64,000 nt of DNA, taken from the NCBI RefSeq assembly GCF_002803085.1, contig NZ_NNBJ01000015.1, forward strand, positions 124,001-188,000, in the 5' to 3' direction. This document shows positions 26,142 to 36,225 of this stretch, piece after piece. Source of the stretch: Streptomyces sp. CB01201. Lineage in GTDB: Bacteria > Actinomycetota > Actinomycetes > Streptomycetales > Streptomycetaceae. The position numbers were made by a program, and so were the translations under genes. Under the pieces are notes generated by a model. The model made no database searches. It was not told the origin of the DNA and saw nothing but the letters and a program-made list of their open reading frames with translations. Numbering within the stretch: position 1 is the first letter of the stretch; each line of letters starts with the position of its first letter.

Positions 26142-28946
26142 GTGGACGAGTATGCGGGTCGGGTGCTCGCCGACCGCTTTCGGCTGCCGCTGCCCCCTGA
26201 TGACGGCTACGACCTGATCGAGACCCGCGCCTTCGACACCTACAGCGGCCAGGAAGTCCTGGTCCGCCAGATCCCGTTGCCCGAGATCGTCGATGCCGAG
26301 ATGCTCGACGGAGACGTCGATGACCCGTACGGGACGCCCGACGCCTATATGAGGGGCGGGCCCGGCAGTGGCCATGGTGCCGCGCCCGGCAGTGGTTACG
26401 GTTCCGCGCCCGGTTACGGGCGGACCACGCGCCGGCCCGCGGATCCGGATGTGCGCCGGGCCGTCGAGGCGGCTCAGGCGGCCGCGCAGATCCCCGATCA
26501 CCCCCGCCTCGACCAGGTCTTCGACGTCTTCGCGCAGGACGGCTCGCTGTGGATCGTCAGCGAACTGATAGCGGCCCGGCCGCTCTCCGCGCTGCTCGCC
26601 GAGCGGCCGCTGAACCCCTTTCGCGCGGCGGAGGTCGCCTCCGATGTGCTGACCGCACTCGCGGTGCTGCACGCGCACGGCTGGACGCATCGCAACATCA
26701 CCGCCCGTACGGTGTTGATATGCGATGACGGCCGGGTCGTGCTGACCGGCCTGGCGGCGGGCGCCGCCGAGGAGGCGCTGTGCGGGTACGCCCCGGTGCC
26801 GTTCCCGCAGGACGGCAACGGCTTCGGCGAAGCCCCGCCCCCGTTCCCGCCATCGGTGCCGCCCGGCTTCAACGACCTTGCCCCGCAGGCCACTTCACCC
26901 GGACCGTCCGAGCCGCCCCACGGGTCCGAGCCGCCCGCCCCGCAGCCGTCCCCCGGGCCGCCCGGCCCGGCCGTACCGCCCGGCGCCGCCGCGCGGGCCG
27001 GGGTCGTCGCCGCGTACCGCGCGGGCGCCAGGGCCGCGGCGGCGCGCTCGGCCGCGGACGCCGCCCTCCCGGCCCAGCGCCCCGACCCGGAGGCCGACCA
27101 CGGCGACGGGACCGGCCGGACCGATCACACCGGCCGGACCGACTACACCGACAGGACCGACCGCACCGGCCGCGCCGAGCACGCCGACCGGGCTGACGAG
27201 GGCATGTACGACCCCGTGCGCGGCGTACGGGTGCCGAACGGTGCCATCGCCAGCCCGTACGCCGACGAGGACGGGCCGGACTCCGGCCGCACGCGCCGCC
27301 AGTACGACCCGGTGACCGGCCGCTGGGTCCCGCGCCCCGCGCCCCGGCAGTCCGAAGCGCGGCCGGAGGGCCCGCGCCAGATCGGCCCCGGGCCGTCCGA
27401 GGAATGGCAGGGCTCGCCACGTCCGGCCGCGGCCGGTCCGAGCGGGCCGCGCGAGCGGGACGACGCCCCGGCCGTCAACTCCGGCCGCCAATCGGCCGGT
27501 TCGGCCGCCAATGCGCCCGCGCCCCGAACTCCCGCGCTGCCCCCCGGCTTCCGCGCCGACGCCTTCCGTGCCGACTCGCAGCGCCGCCCGCACCCCAGCG
27601 CGCCGCTGCCCGTCCCGGCCCGGGAGCGCACGCCCGCACCGGAGCGCGGCCAGGCCCCGGCCGAGCCGGGCTCCGCCCCCTATCGCGGCCCGGCCAACCG
27701 GCTGGCCGCCGAGCGCGCCCGGCACACCCGGATCGCCGTGATCGGCGCGGTCACCGAACGCTGGGCGCCGGAGCAGGCCGGGCCCATACACGAGAACTGG
27801 CGGCTCGCCCCGCCGATCGGCCCCGCCACCGACCTGTGGGCACTCGGCGCCCTGCTGTTCCGCGCGGTGCAGGGCCACGCCCCCTACCCCGAGGACAGTG
27901 CGGCCGAGCTGGTCCAGATGGTCTGCGGTGAGCCGCCCGCGTTCGCCGAGGAGTGCGGCCCGCTACGGCCCGTCGTCGAGTCGCTGCTGCGTCAGGACCC
28001 CACCGAACGGCCCGAGTTCGAGGAACTGCGCGGCTGGCTGCGCTCCCTGGTGCGCTCCGCGCCCGAGCCGGACGCGGGCGCCCGCATCACCCCGCTGATG
28101 GTGCCCGACGCCAAGCGGCTGCCCATTGTGCGCCGCCGGGGCGAACTGGTGCGCCGCAGAAGGCGATCGGCAGCCGTGGCCGCCACCCCGTCCGTGGAGC
28201 ACGGGCGCCATCGCCACCGCCAGGCCGCCCCGCAGCGCGGCCGACCGCGATCGCTGGGACGGTGGTTGCTCGTCCTGATCCTCCTGCTGCTCGCCGGGGC
28301 GATCGCGTACGCGGTGCTGCTCATGCCCCGGAACGACTCCGCGCAGAGCGCCGGCAGCGCCAACCCGCCCCGCCCGAGCGGGCAGCAGGGGACGGGCGCA
28401 CAGCCCGGCGACTCCACCGTGCCCACGCCCCGCGGCACCCCGCCCTCCCAGCAGACGCAGACCACCGGTCCCGGCGGTCCCAGCCCCACTCCGGCCGCGG
28501 GGTACGTCGTGCGCAAGGACGAGGAGGGCTTCCAGGTCGGCGTCGACCGGAGCTGGCAGCGCCAGCCGATGAACGACGCCGGGCAAGTCCGTTATGTCGG
28601 TGGTGACTTCACGCTGATCGTCGTTCCCGGTAGAGATTCGGTGAAGGACAACGGCTCGGACCCGCTGGCCTATCAGGCCGACAAGGAGCGCGAACTTCAG
28701 CCGTTCCGGGACTCCAGCTGGTCCACTTCCACCGGCCTCCGGAGCATCCAGGTGGGGCAGCAGGTCATGGCCGAAGGGCAGTTCACCTGGCGTGACAGCA
28801 GTGGTCGGCAGGTGTACGTCCGCAATCTCGCCATGATCATCAATGGCCGGTATCACGTGGTCCAGGTCATCGGCCCGGAGTCGCAGCGTGACAAGGTGAC
28901 GGAGATCTTCGGGCAGGCAACGGGCGCCTATCGGGCCACCCGCTGA
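26142..28946 (+). CDS. Transmembrane pseudokinase with about 310-residue insertion (kinase 2 of 5)
   Basis: A 934-residue receptor related to Ser/Thr kinases but missing the catalytic residues. There is no Gly-rich loop; the ATP-lysine region reads GQEVLVRQIPLP (Arg for Lys); the catalytic loop is HRNITARTVLI (Asn for Asp, near residue 185); DFG is replaced by TGLAAGA. The C-lobe resumes only at about residue 531 (TDLWALGALLFRAVQGHAPYP) after a Pro/Arg/Asp-rich, probably disordered insert containing TDHTGRTDYTDRTDRTGRAE. One membrane helix (WLLVLILLLLAGAIAYAVLL, about 707-726) precedes an extracellular domain (GFQVGVDRSWQR). GTG start at 26142 after GGGGAGG. Likely a scaffold or allosteric partner of the neighbouring kinases. 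Confidence 0.88.
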   Translation: MDEYAGRVLADRFRLPLPPDDGYDLIETRAFDTYSGQEVLVRQIPLPEIVDAEMLDGDVDDPYGTPDAYMRGGPGSGHGAAPGSGYGSAPGYGRTTRRPADPDVRRAVEAAQAAAQIPDHPRLDQVFDVFAQDGSLWIVSELIAARPLSALLAERPLNPFRAAEVASDVLTALAVLHAHGWTHRNITARTVLICDDGRVVLTGLAAGAAEEALCGYAPVPFPQDGNGFGEAPPPFPPSVPPGFNDLAPQATSPGPSEPPHGSEPPAPQPSPGPPGPAVPPGAAARAGVVAAYRAGARAAAARSAADAALPAQRPDPEADHGDGTGRTDHTGRTDYTDRTDRTGRAEHADRADEGMYDPVRGVRVPNGAIASPYADEDGPDSGRTRRQYDPVTGRWVPRPAPRQSEARPEGPRQIGPGPSEEWQGSPRPAAAGPSGPRERDDAPAVNSGRQSAGSAANAPAPRTPALPPGFRADAFRADSQRRPHPSAPLPVPARERTPAPERGQAPAEPGSAPYRGPANRLAAERARHTRIAVIGAVTERWAPEQAGPIHENWRLAPPIGPATDLWALGALLFRAVQGHAPYPEDSAAELVQMVCGEPPAFAEECGPLRPVVESLLRQDPTERPEFEELRGWLRSLVRSAPEPDAGARITPLMVPDAKRLPIVRRRGELVRRRRRSAAVAATPSVEHGRHRHRQAAPQRGRPRSLGRWLLVLILLLLAGAIAYAVLLMPRNDSAQSAGSANPPRPSGQQGTGAQPGDSTVPTPRGTPPSQQTQTTGPGGPSPTPAAGYVVRKDEEGFQVGVDRSWQRQPMNDAGQVRYVGGDFTLIVVPGRDSVKDNGSDPLAYQADKERELQPFRDSSWSTSTGLRSIQVGQQVMAEGQFTWRDSSGRQVYVRNLAMIINGRYHVVQVIGPESQRDKVTEIFGQATGAYRATR

Positions 28947-29147
28947 CGGTCGGTCACACTCCGCAGTCTCCTAAATCACCCTGCCTGTACGGGATTCGGC
29001 CGATTCGCTCGGTGGGGTGCCGGGGCGAATGGCCTGATCACTGCGGGACCAAGGGCCCGTATGGTCACGGTTGGGTGCCCCAAGGTTCCCTGGCCGGATT
29101 CCGCTCCGTAATCTGGCTCCGAAGGAAAGTCTGGTCGGGCGGGGGAC

Positions 29148-30827
29148 GTGGAAAACACTCACAGCACGAACGGCTCCGGCGCAGGACTGCTGCTGGCCGG
29201 GCGCTATCGGCTCGGCGACGCGATAGGCCGCGGCGGGATGGGCAAGGTCTGGCGTGCCCACGACGAGGTGCTGCACCGCACCGTCGCCGTCAAGGAGCTC
29301 ACCGCCGCTCTATACGTGGCCGAGGCCGACCGGGCGATCCTGCACGCGCGTACCCAGAAGGAAGCCCGCGCCGCCGCCCGCATCACTCACCCCGGCGTGG
29401 TCACCGTGCACGACGTGCTCGACCACGACAACCGGCCCTGGATCGTGATGCAGTACGTCGACGGGCCCTCGCTCGCCGACGCCGTGAAGGCCGCCGAAGG
29501 CCATCGCATCGACGCCCGTGAAGCCGCCCGCATCGGCCTGCACGTCCTCGGCGCGCTGCGCGCCGCGCACGCCGCAGGGGTGCTGCACCGCGATGTGAAG
29601 CCCGGCAACGTCCTGATCGCGAGCAACGGGCAGGTGCTGCTCACGGACTTCGGGATCGCCGCCATCGAGGGCGACGTCACCATCACCAAGACCGGCGAAC
29701 TCGTCGGCTCCATCGACTATCTGGCGCCCGAGCGCGTCCAGGGCGGCCACCCGGGGCCCGCCTCCGACCTGTGGTCGCTGGGCGCGACCCTGTACGCCGC
29801 GGTGCAGGGCGAGTCGCCGTTCCGCCGGGACTCGCCGATCTCCACCATGCAGGCCGTGGTCGCCGAGGAGCCCCCCGCGCCGGACCGGGCCGGTGCGCTG
29901 GCCCCCGTCATCGTCGCGCTGCTCCGCAAGAAGCCGGAGGAGCGCCCCTCGGCCGAGGAGGCCGAGCGGATGTTCCTGGAGGCGATGGAGGGCCGGGCCG
30001 CCAAGTCCGCCCAGGCCTATGTGCCGACGCGTCAGGTGTCCGAGCAGGAGCTGCGCTCGGCCGACGCCTCGCGGACGGGGCCCACCGAGAGGCAGTCGCC
30101 CCCGCTGCCGCCCCCGGCCCCGGTGCGGCCCGCGCCGGAGCCCTTGGCCGGCCGCCCGGAGCCGCGCAGGCGCCGCTGGCGGACCGCCGCGCTCGTGGTC
30201 GCACTGGCCGCGGTGGTCGGTGTGGGCGCCGGGTTCGCGGTGATGAAGTACCAGGAGCACGGCGGGAGTTCGGGTTCCGTGAACTCCGGTACCCCGTCCG
30301 TCTCCCGGACGCCCACCACCCCCGATGCCGGGCACCCGTCGGGCGGGGGCGACAATTCCGTCCCCGCCGGCTGGCAGCGCGTCAAGGACCCGGTCGGCTT
30401 CAGCCTGCTCGTGCCGAAGGGCTGGAAGCGCCAGCTGGACGGCAACGAGATCGACTACACCCCGGACAACGGCAAGCACCGCATCCGGATAAGCGTCGAC
30501 AAGCTGCCCGACTTCGAGAACCCGTACATGCACATGCTCAACATGGAGAAGTCGCTCAAGGACCGGCTGCCCCAGTACAAGCGCGTCACCCTGCACAGCA
30601 ACACCTACCGCGACCAGGTGAAGTCGTCCCTCTGGGAGTTCACCTACGTGGAGAAGCAGGACTTCCCGGGCAAGCGGCACGCCATCGACCAGATGTATTA
30701 CGGGGACGGCGGCAGGCCCGAGTACGCCCTCTACATGTCCGGTCCCGAGGAGGACTGGGCGACCACCCGCCAGCAGTTCGACACGGTGCTCCAGGGCTGG
30801 CAGCCCCCTTCCTCGACCGCGGGCTGA
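29148..30827 (+). CDS. Transmembrane Ser/Thr protein kinase (kinase 3 of 5)
   Basis: A 559-residue receptor kinase with all catalytic elements: IGRGGMGKVW, VAVKELTA, HRDVKPGNVLI (Asp near 149), TDFGIAAIEGD, LAPERVQGG, DLWSLGATLY. The kinase domain is at about 19-280, a Pro-rich linker follows, then one membrane helix (ALVVALAAVVGVGAGFAVM, about 347-365) and an extracellular domain of about 150 residues (GFSLLVPKGWKR; SLWEFTYVEKQD). It lacks the long N-terminal tail of kinase 1. GTG start at 29148 after GGGCGGGGGA. 201 bp separate it from the pseudokinase, so it may have its own promoter. Confidence 0.93.
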   Translation: MENTHSTNGSGAGLLLAGRYRLGDAIGRGGMGKVWRAHDEVLHRTVAVKELTAALYVAEADRAILHARTQKEARAAARITHPGVVTVHDVLDHDNRPWIVMQYVDGPSLADAVKAAEGHRIDAREAARIGLHVLGALRAAHAAGVLHRDVKPGNVLIASNGQVLLTDFGIAAIEGDVTITKTGELVGSIDYLAPERVQGGHPGPASDLWSLGATLYAAVQGESPFRRDSPISTMQAVVAEEPPAPDRAGALAPVIVALLRKKPEERPSAEEAERMFLEAMEGRAAKSAQAYVPTRQVSEQELRSADASRTGPTERQSPPLPPPAPVRPAPEPLAGRPEPRRRRWRTAALVVALAAVVGVGAGFAVMKYQEHGGSSGSVNSGTPSVSRTPTTPDAGHPSGGGDNSVPAGWQRVKDPVGFSLLVPKGWKRQLDGNEIDYTPDNGKHRIRISVDKLPDFENPYMHMLNMEKSLKDRLPQYKRVTLHSNTYRDQVKSSLWEFTYVEKQDFPGKRHAIDQMYYGDGGRPEYALYMSGPEEDWATTRQQFDTVLQGWQPPSSTAG

Positions 30828-30924
30828 TCCGCCCGCTCCCGCCCGCGGCGAACGCCGCCGGAGCCGCCCGGGGTGCGGCATGATGGGCCCTTGCAGGTGT
30901 GCGGGGGAGATCGAGGGGGGCCCG

Positions 30925-32574
30925 GTGCCCACAGCGGAGCAGGATCCGAAAGAACCCCAGGACCGTCAGGGGCGCCTCAACTCCCGTCTGGTGGCCGGAC
31001 GTTACCGGCTCGTCGGGCGGCTCGGCCGGGGCGGGATGGGCACGGTGTGGCGGGCGCACGACGAGCTGCTCGGTCGCCATGTGGCCGTCAAGGAACTGCA
31101 CCCCGACAGCGGCGTGCCCGCGACCGCGGCGCTGCGCGAGGCCCGCGCGGTCGCCCAGATCAAGCACCCGCATGTGATCGTCGTCCACGACGTCGTCCAG
31201 GAGCCCGCCCCCGAGGGGCCCCCGGGGGCCCGGCGTTCGTACATCGTGATGGAGCTCGTCGACGGCGGTTCGCTCGCCGACCGGCTCGCCTCGGCCGGAC
31301 CCGTCGGGGTCCAGGAGGCCGCGCGCATCGGGGTCGCCCTGCTCGGCGCGCTCGCGACCGCGCATGCCCGGGGGGTACTGCACCGCGACCTCAAGCCCGC
31401 GAACGTCCTCATCGAGGAGGAGGGCGGACGCGTCGTGCTCACGGACTTCGGCATCGCGCAGGTGCCGGGCACCTCCACGATCAGCGAGGAGGGCGCGTTC
31501 GTCGGCTCGCCCGAGTACACGGCACCCGAGCGGATGCAGGGCGCCGGCGCCGGACCCGAGTCGGACCTGTGGTCGCTCGGTGCGCTCCTGTGCGCGGCCC
31601 TGACCGGTGAATCCCCCTTCCACCGCGACTCGTTGGGCGGGGTCCTGCACGCCGTCGTACTCGACGAGATCCGTCCGCCCCGGGCCGCGGGTCCCCTGCT
31701 GCCCGTCGTGCACGGCCTGTTGGAGCGCGATCCCAAGCAGCGGCTCGGCGCGACCGAGGCGGAGTCGCTGCTGCGGGCCTTCGCCGACGGGGGCAGCGGC
31801 TCGCGACCGCGCTACGTGCCGACCGAGCGGGTCGAGTCGCCGCCGCCCCCGGCCGGCGCGGTGACCCCGGCCGATGCCGTCCCCGCGCCCCCGGTCGCCC
31901 CGCCGAGCCCCGCCGCCCGACCCTGGGGAGCCCGCCGCATCCTGGTGGGGGCCGCCCTGGTGATCGTGCTCGCCGGGGCGGGCGCGGCCGTCGCGGTGTT
32001 CGCGCTCGGCGGGGGCGGGGGGCACCGGCACGCGGCCGAGCGTGCGGCGCGGACCGCGGCCCCGCCCGTCGCGTCCTGGCGGCCGCCTCCGCCGCCACCG
32101 CCCCCGCCTCCGCGTCAGGCGCCGCCGCCGGTGCCCGACGGATTCCACTTCGTCCGCGACCCGGACGGCTTCGGGATCGTCCTGCCCGACGGCTACACCC
32201 GCAGCACCGACGCCCAGCGCGTGTTCTACATGTCGCCGGGCGGCGCCCTGCGGGTCGGCATCCGGACCCAGAACGCCGTGTCCGGCGGGCCGCTCGGCGT
32301 CATGCGCCAGTCCGCCGCCAACGGGGCCACCACCAACCCCGGTTACCGCGACGCCAAGGTCACCGCGACCACCCACCACGGACGCGACGCGGCCCTGTGG
32401 GAGTTCACCTGGAACGGCTTCACCAGGGCGGAGGGCCCCCGCCACACCTACGACGTGTCCTGGGACGACTCGGGCCGGATGTACGACGTGTGGGTCTCGG
32501 CCCCCCTCGGCCGCCTCGACGAGGCGAAGCGCACCTTCGACACCGCCCTGGACTCGTTCGTCCCGGGGCCTTGA
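30925..32574 (+). CDS. Transmembrane Ser/Thr protein kinase (kinase 4 of 5)
   Basis: A 549-residue receptor kinase: LGRGGMGTVW, VAVKELHPDS, HRDLKPANVLI (Asp near 155), TDFGIAQVPGT, TAPERMQGA. Membrane helix ILVGAALVIVLAGAGAAVAVF near 336-358, then a run of nine prolines and an extracellular domain beginning GFHFVRDPDGFGIVLPDGY and containing ALWEFTWNGF. I chose GTG 30925 (VPTAEQDPKEPQ) because GAGGGGGG lies just upstream; an ATG 45 bp earlier is in frame but its first residues look non-coding. In S. coelicolor the equivalent five-gene group includes PkaI, which phosphorylates spore-wall complex proteins (recalled from the literature, not shown here). Confidence 0.92.
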   Translation: MPTAEQDPKEPQDRQGRLNSRLVAGRYRLVGRLGRGGMGTVWRAHDELLGRHVAVKELHPDSGVPATAALREARAVAQIKHPHVIVVHDVVQEPAPEGPPGARRSYIVMELVDGGSLADRLASAGPVGVQEAARIGVALLGALATAHARGVLHRDLKPANVLIEEEGGRVVLTDFGIAQVPGTSTISEEGAFVGSPEYTAPERMQGAGAGPESDLWSLGALLCAALTGESPFHRDSLGGVLHAVVLDEIRPPRAAGPLLPVVHGLLERDPKQRLGATEAESLLRAFADGGSGSRPRYVPTERVESPPPPAGAVTPADAVPAPPVAPPSPAARPWGARRILVGAALVIVLAGAGAAVAVFALGGGGGHRHAAERAARTAAPPVASWRPPPPPPPPPPRQAPPPVPDGFHFVRDPDGFGIVLPDGYTRSTDAQRVFYMSPGGALRVGIRTQNAVSGGPLGVMRQSAANGATTNPGYRDAKVTATTHHGRDAALWEFTWNGFTRAEGPRHTYDVSWDDSGRMYDVWVSAPLGRLDEAKRTFDTALDSFVPGP

Positions 32575-32652
32575 CGCGGTTCTCCGTCACGGCTGTGCAT
32601 CCGTGTCCGGCCGGAAGTGGCAGCCGGGACCGGTGTTCGTCAGGATGTGGGC

Positions 32653-34344
<1,692 letters not shown>

Positions 34345-34523
34345 GCCGAAAGATCCACGATGAGGAAGCCCTCGCGCCTCCGGCGTGCATCCGGCGTGCT
34401 CCGGTACGCGTAACCCGCTGATCAGCAGTTATTCAGCCAGTGATCGCTGGCGCGGTTTCCGGGGTCCTGAAAAGCTGTTACCGACGGGTACCGAAAGTGC
34501 TCCGGCGGGCATACGCTCGGCGC

Positions 34524-36152
34524 ATGACGGACTCGCAGGCCTCGCCCACGACCACCCGCACGCCCGCCGGGACCAACCCGGTCGCCCCGGCACCAGCCGG
34601 TGCGCGGACCGCCACCGATGTGGTCACGGGCCAGCTCGTCGCCCAGCTGACCCGGGGCGTGGCCGGGTCCGGGCGGACCGCCAACCACACGCCGTTCACC
34701 GGTGAGAAGCTGGCCGACCTGCCCGAGTCCACCCCCGAGGACGTCGCCGACGCCTTCGCGCGGGCCCGCGCCGCGCAGCGCTCCTGGGCCGCGACGCCGG
34801 TCCGTGCCCGCGCCGCCGTGCTGCTCCGCTTCCACGACCTGGTCCTGGCCCGGCAGGCCGAGGTGCTCGACCTGATCCAGCTGGAGACCGGCAAGGCCCG
34901 GCTGCACGCGCACGAAGAGGTGCAGGCCGTCGCCGTCGCCGCCCGCCACTACGGGCGCAAGGCACCGGCCTATCTGAAGCCGAAGCGCCACACCGGCGTC
35001 GTGCCCACCCTGACCAAGGTCACCGAACTGCGCCAGCCACGCGGGGTGGTGGGGCAGATCGCGCCCTGGAACTACCCGCTGGAACTGTCGGTGGGCGACG
35101 CGCTGCCCGCGTTCGTCTCGGGCAACGCCGTCGTGATGAAGCCCGACACCGAGACCGCGCTCACCGCCCTGTGGGCACGCGATCTGCTGATCGAGGCGGG
35201 CCTGCCGGCCGAGGTCTTCCAGGTCGTGCTCGGCGAGGGCCCGGTGGTCGGCCCCGAGGTCGTCCGGCACGCCGACTACGTCTCCTTCACCGGCTCGACC
35301 CGCACCGGCCGCGAGGTCGCCCAGGGCGCGGCGGCCCGACTGGTCGGCGTATCACTGGAGTTGGGCGGCAAGAACGCCATGCTCGTGCTCCATGACGCCG
35401 ATGTGGAGAAGGCGGCCGCGGGCGCGGTCCGCGCCTGCTTCTCCTCGGCCGGCCAGCTCTGCATCTCGATCGAGCGGCTGTACGTTCATGAATCGATCGC
35501 CGACGCCTTTCTTGAGCGATTCGCCGCACGGACGAAGGCGATGCGGCTCGGCCGCTCACTCGCGTACGGCGCCGACATGGGCTCCCTGGTCGGCGAGCGC
35601 CAGCTGGAGACCGTCACCCGGCATGTCGAGGAGGCCGTCGCCAAGGGGGCGAGGCTCATCGCGGGCGGCGTGGCCCGCCCCGACATCGGCCCGCTCTTCT
35701 ACGAGCCCACCATCCTGGACGGCGTCGAGGCGCCGATGGCCGTGTGCACCGAGGAGACCTTCGGCCCGGTCGTCTCCGTCTACCGCTTCACGGACGAGGG
35801 CGAGGTGATCGAGCGCGCCAACGCCACCCCCTACGGCCTCAACTCCTCGGTGTGGACCAAGGATTCCAGGCGCGGCCACGAGGTCGCGGCCCGGCTCGGC
35901 ACCGGCACGGTGAACATCAACGAGGGCTATGCCCCCGCCTACGGCAGCGTCCAGTCGCCGATGGGCGGCATGAAGGACTCGGGCCTCGGCCGCCGGCACG
36001 GCTCCGAGGGCATCCTCAAGTACACCGAGGCCCAGACCGTCGCCCAGCAGCGGCTCATCCCGCTGGCCCCCTCCTTCGGCATGGACGACGAGAAGTATGC
36101 CGCCTTCATGACCCGCAGCCTCAAGGCCATGAAGGCACTGCGCCTGCGCTAG
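34524..36152 (+). CDS. NAD(P)-dependent succinate-semialdehyde dehydrogenase family protein
   Basis: A 542-residue aldehyde dehydrogenase of the GabD2/SSADH type. Conserved: GQIAPWNYPLELSVGDALPA, the cofactor loop FTGSTRTGREVA, the general-base Glu in LELGGKNAML (near 279), the nucleophile Cys in SSAGQLCISIER (near 313) and ETFGPVVSVYRF. The N-terminal 35 residues are Thr/Pro/Ala-rich and outside the core. The ATG at 34524 gives this start; upstream in-frame codons look non-coding. It probably oxidises succinate semialdehyde or a related short aldehyde to the acid. 73 bp, including a run of nine C residues at 36201-36209, separate it from the GMC oxidoreductase, so the two may form an operon. 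Confidence 0.9.
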   Translation: MTDSQASPTTTRTPAGTNPVAPAPAGARTATDVVTGQLVAQLTRGVAGSGRTANHTPFTGEKLADLPESTPEDVADAFARARAAQRSWAATPVRARAAVLLRFHDLVLARQAEVLDLIQLETGKARLHAHEEVQAVAVAARHYGRKAPAYLKPKRHTGVVPTLTKVTELRQPRGVVGQIAPWNYPLELSVGDALPAFVSGNAVVMKPDTETALTALWARDLLIEAGLPAEVFQVVLGEGPVVGPEVVRHADYVSFTGSTRTGREVAQGAAARLVGVSLELGGKNAMLVLHDADVEKAAAGAVRACFSSAGQLCISIERLYVHESIADAFLERFAARTKAMRLGRSLAYGADMGSLVGERQLETVTRHVEEAVAKGARLIAGGVARPDIGPLFYEPTILDGVEAPMAVCTEETFGPVVSVYRFTDEGEVIERANATPYGLNSSVWTKDSRRGHEVAARLGTGTVNINEGYAPAYGSVQSPMGGMKDSGLGRRHGSEGILKYTEAQTVAQQRLIPLAPSFGMDDEKYAAFMTRSLKAMKALRLR

Positions 36153-36225
36153 CTCCCGAGTCCGCCCCGACCTCGCCAGGAAACCCGCCCCGCACCACCG
36201 CCCCCCCCCGTGCACGAGGAGAGCC

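Noticed and set aside
30880..30924. Upstream ATG start for kinase 4
   Set aside because: No ribosome site before it, and the first residues (Met-Met-Gly-Pro-Cys-Arg-Cys) look non-coding; the GTG at 30925 has GAGGGGGG.
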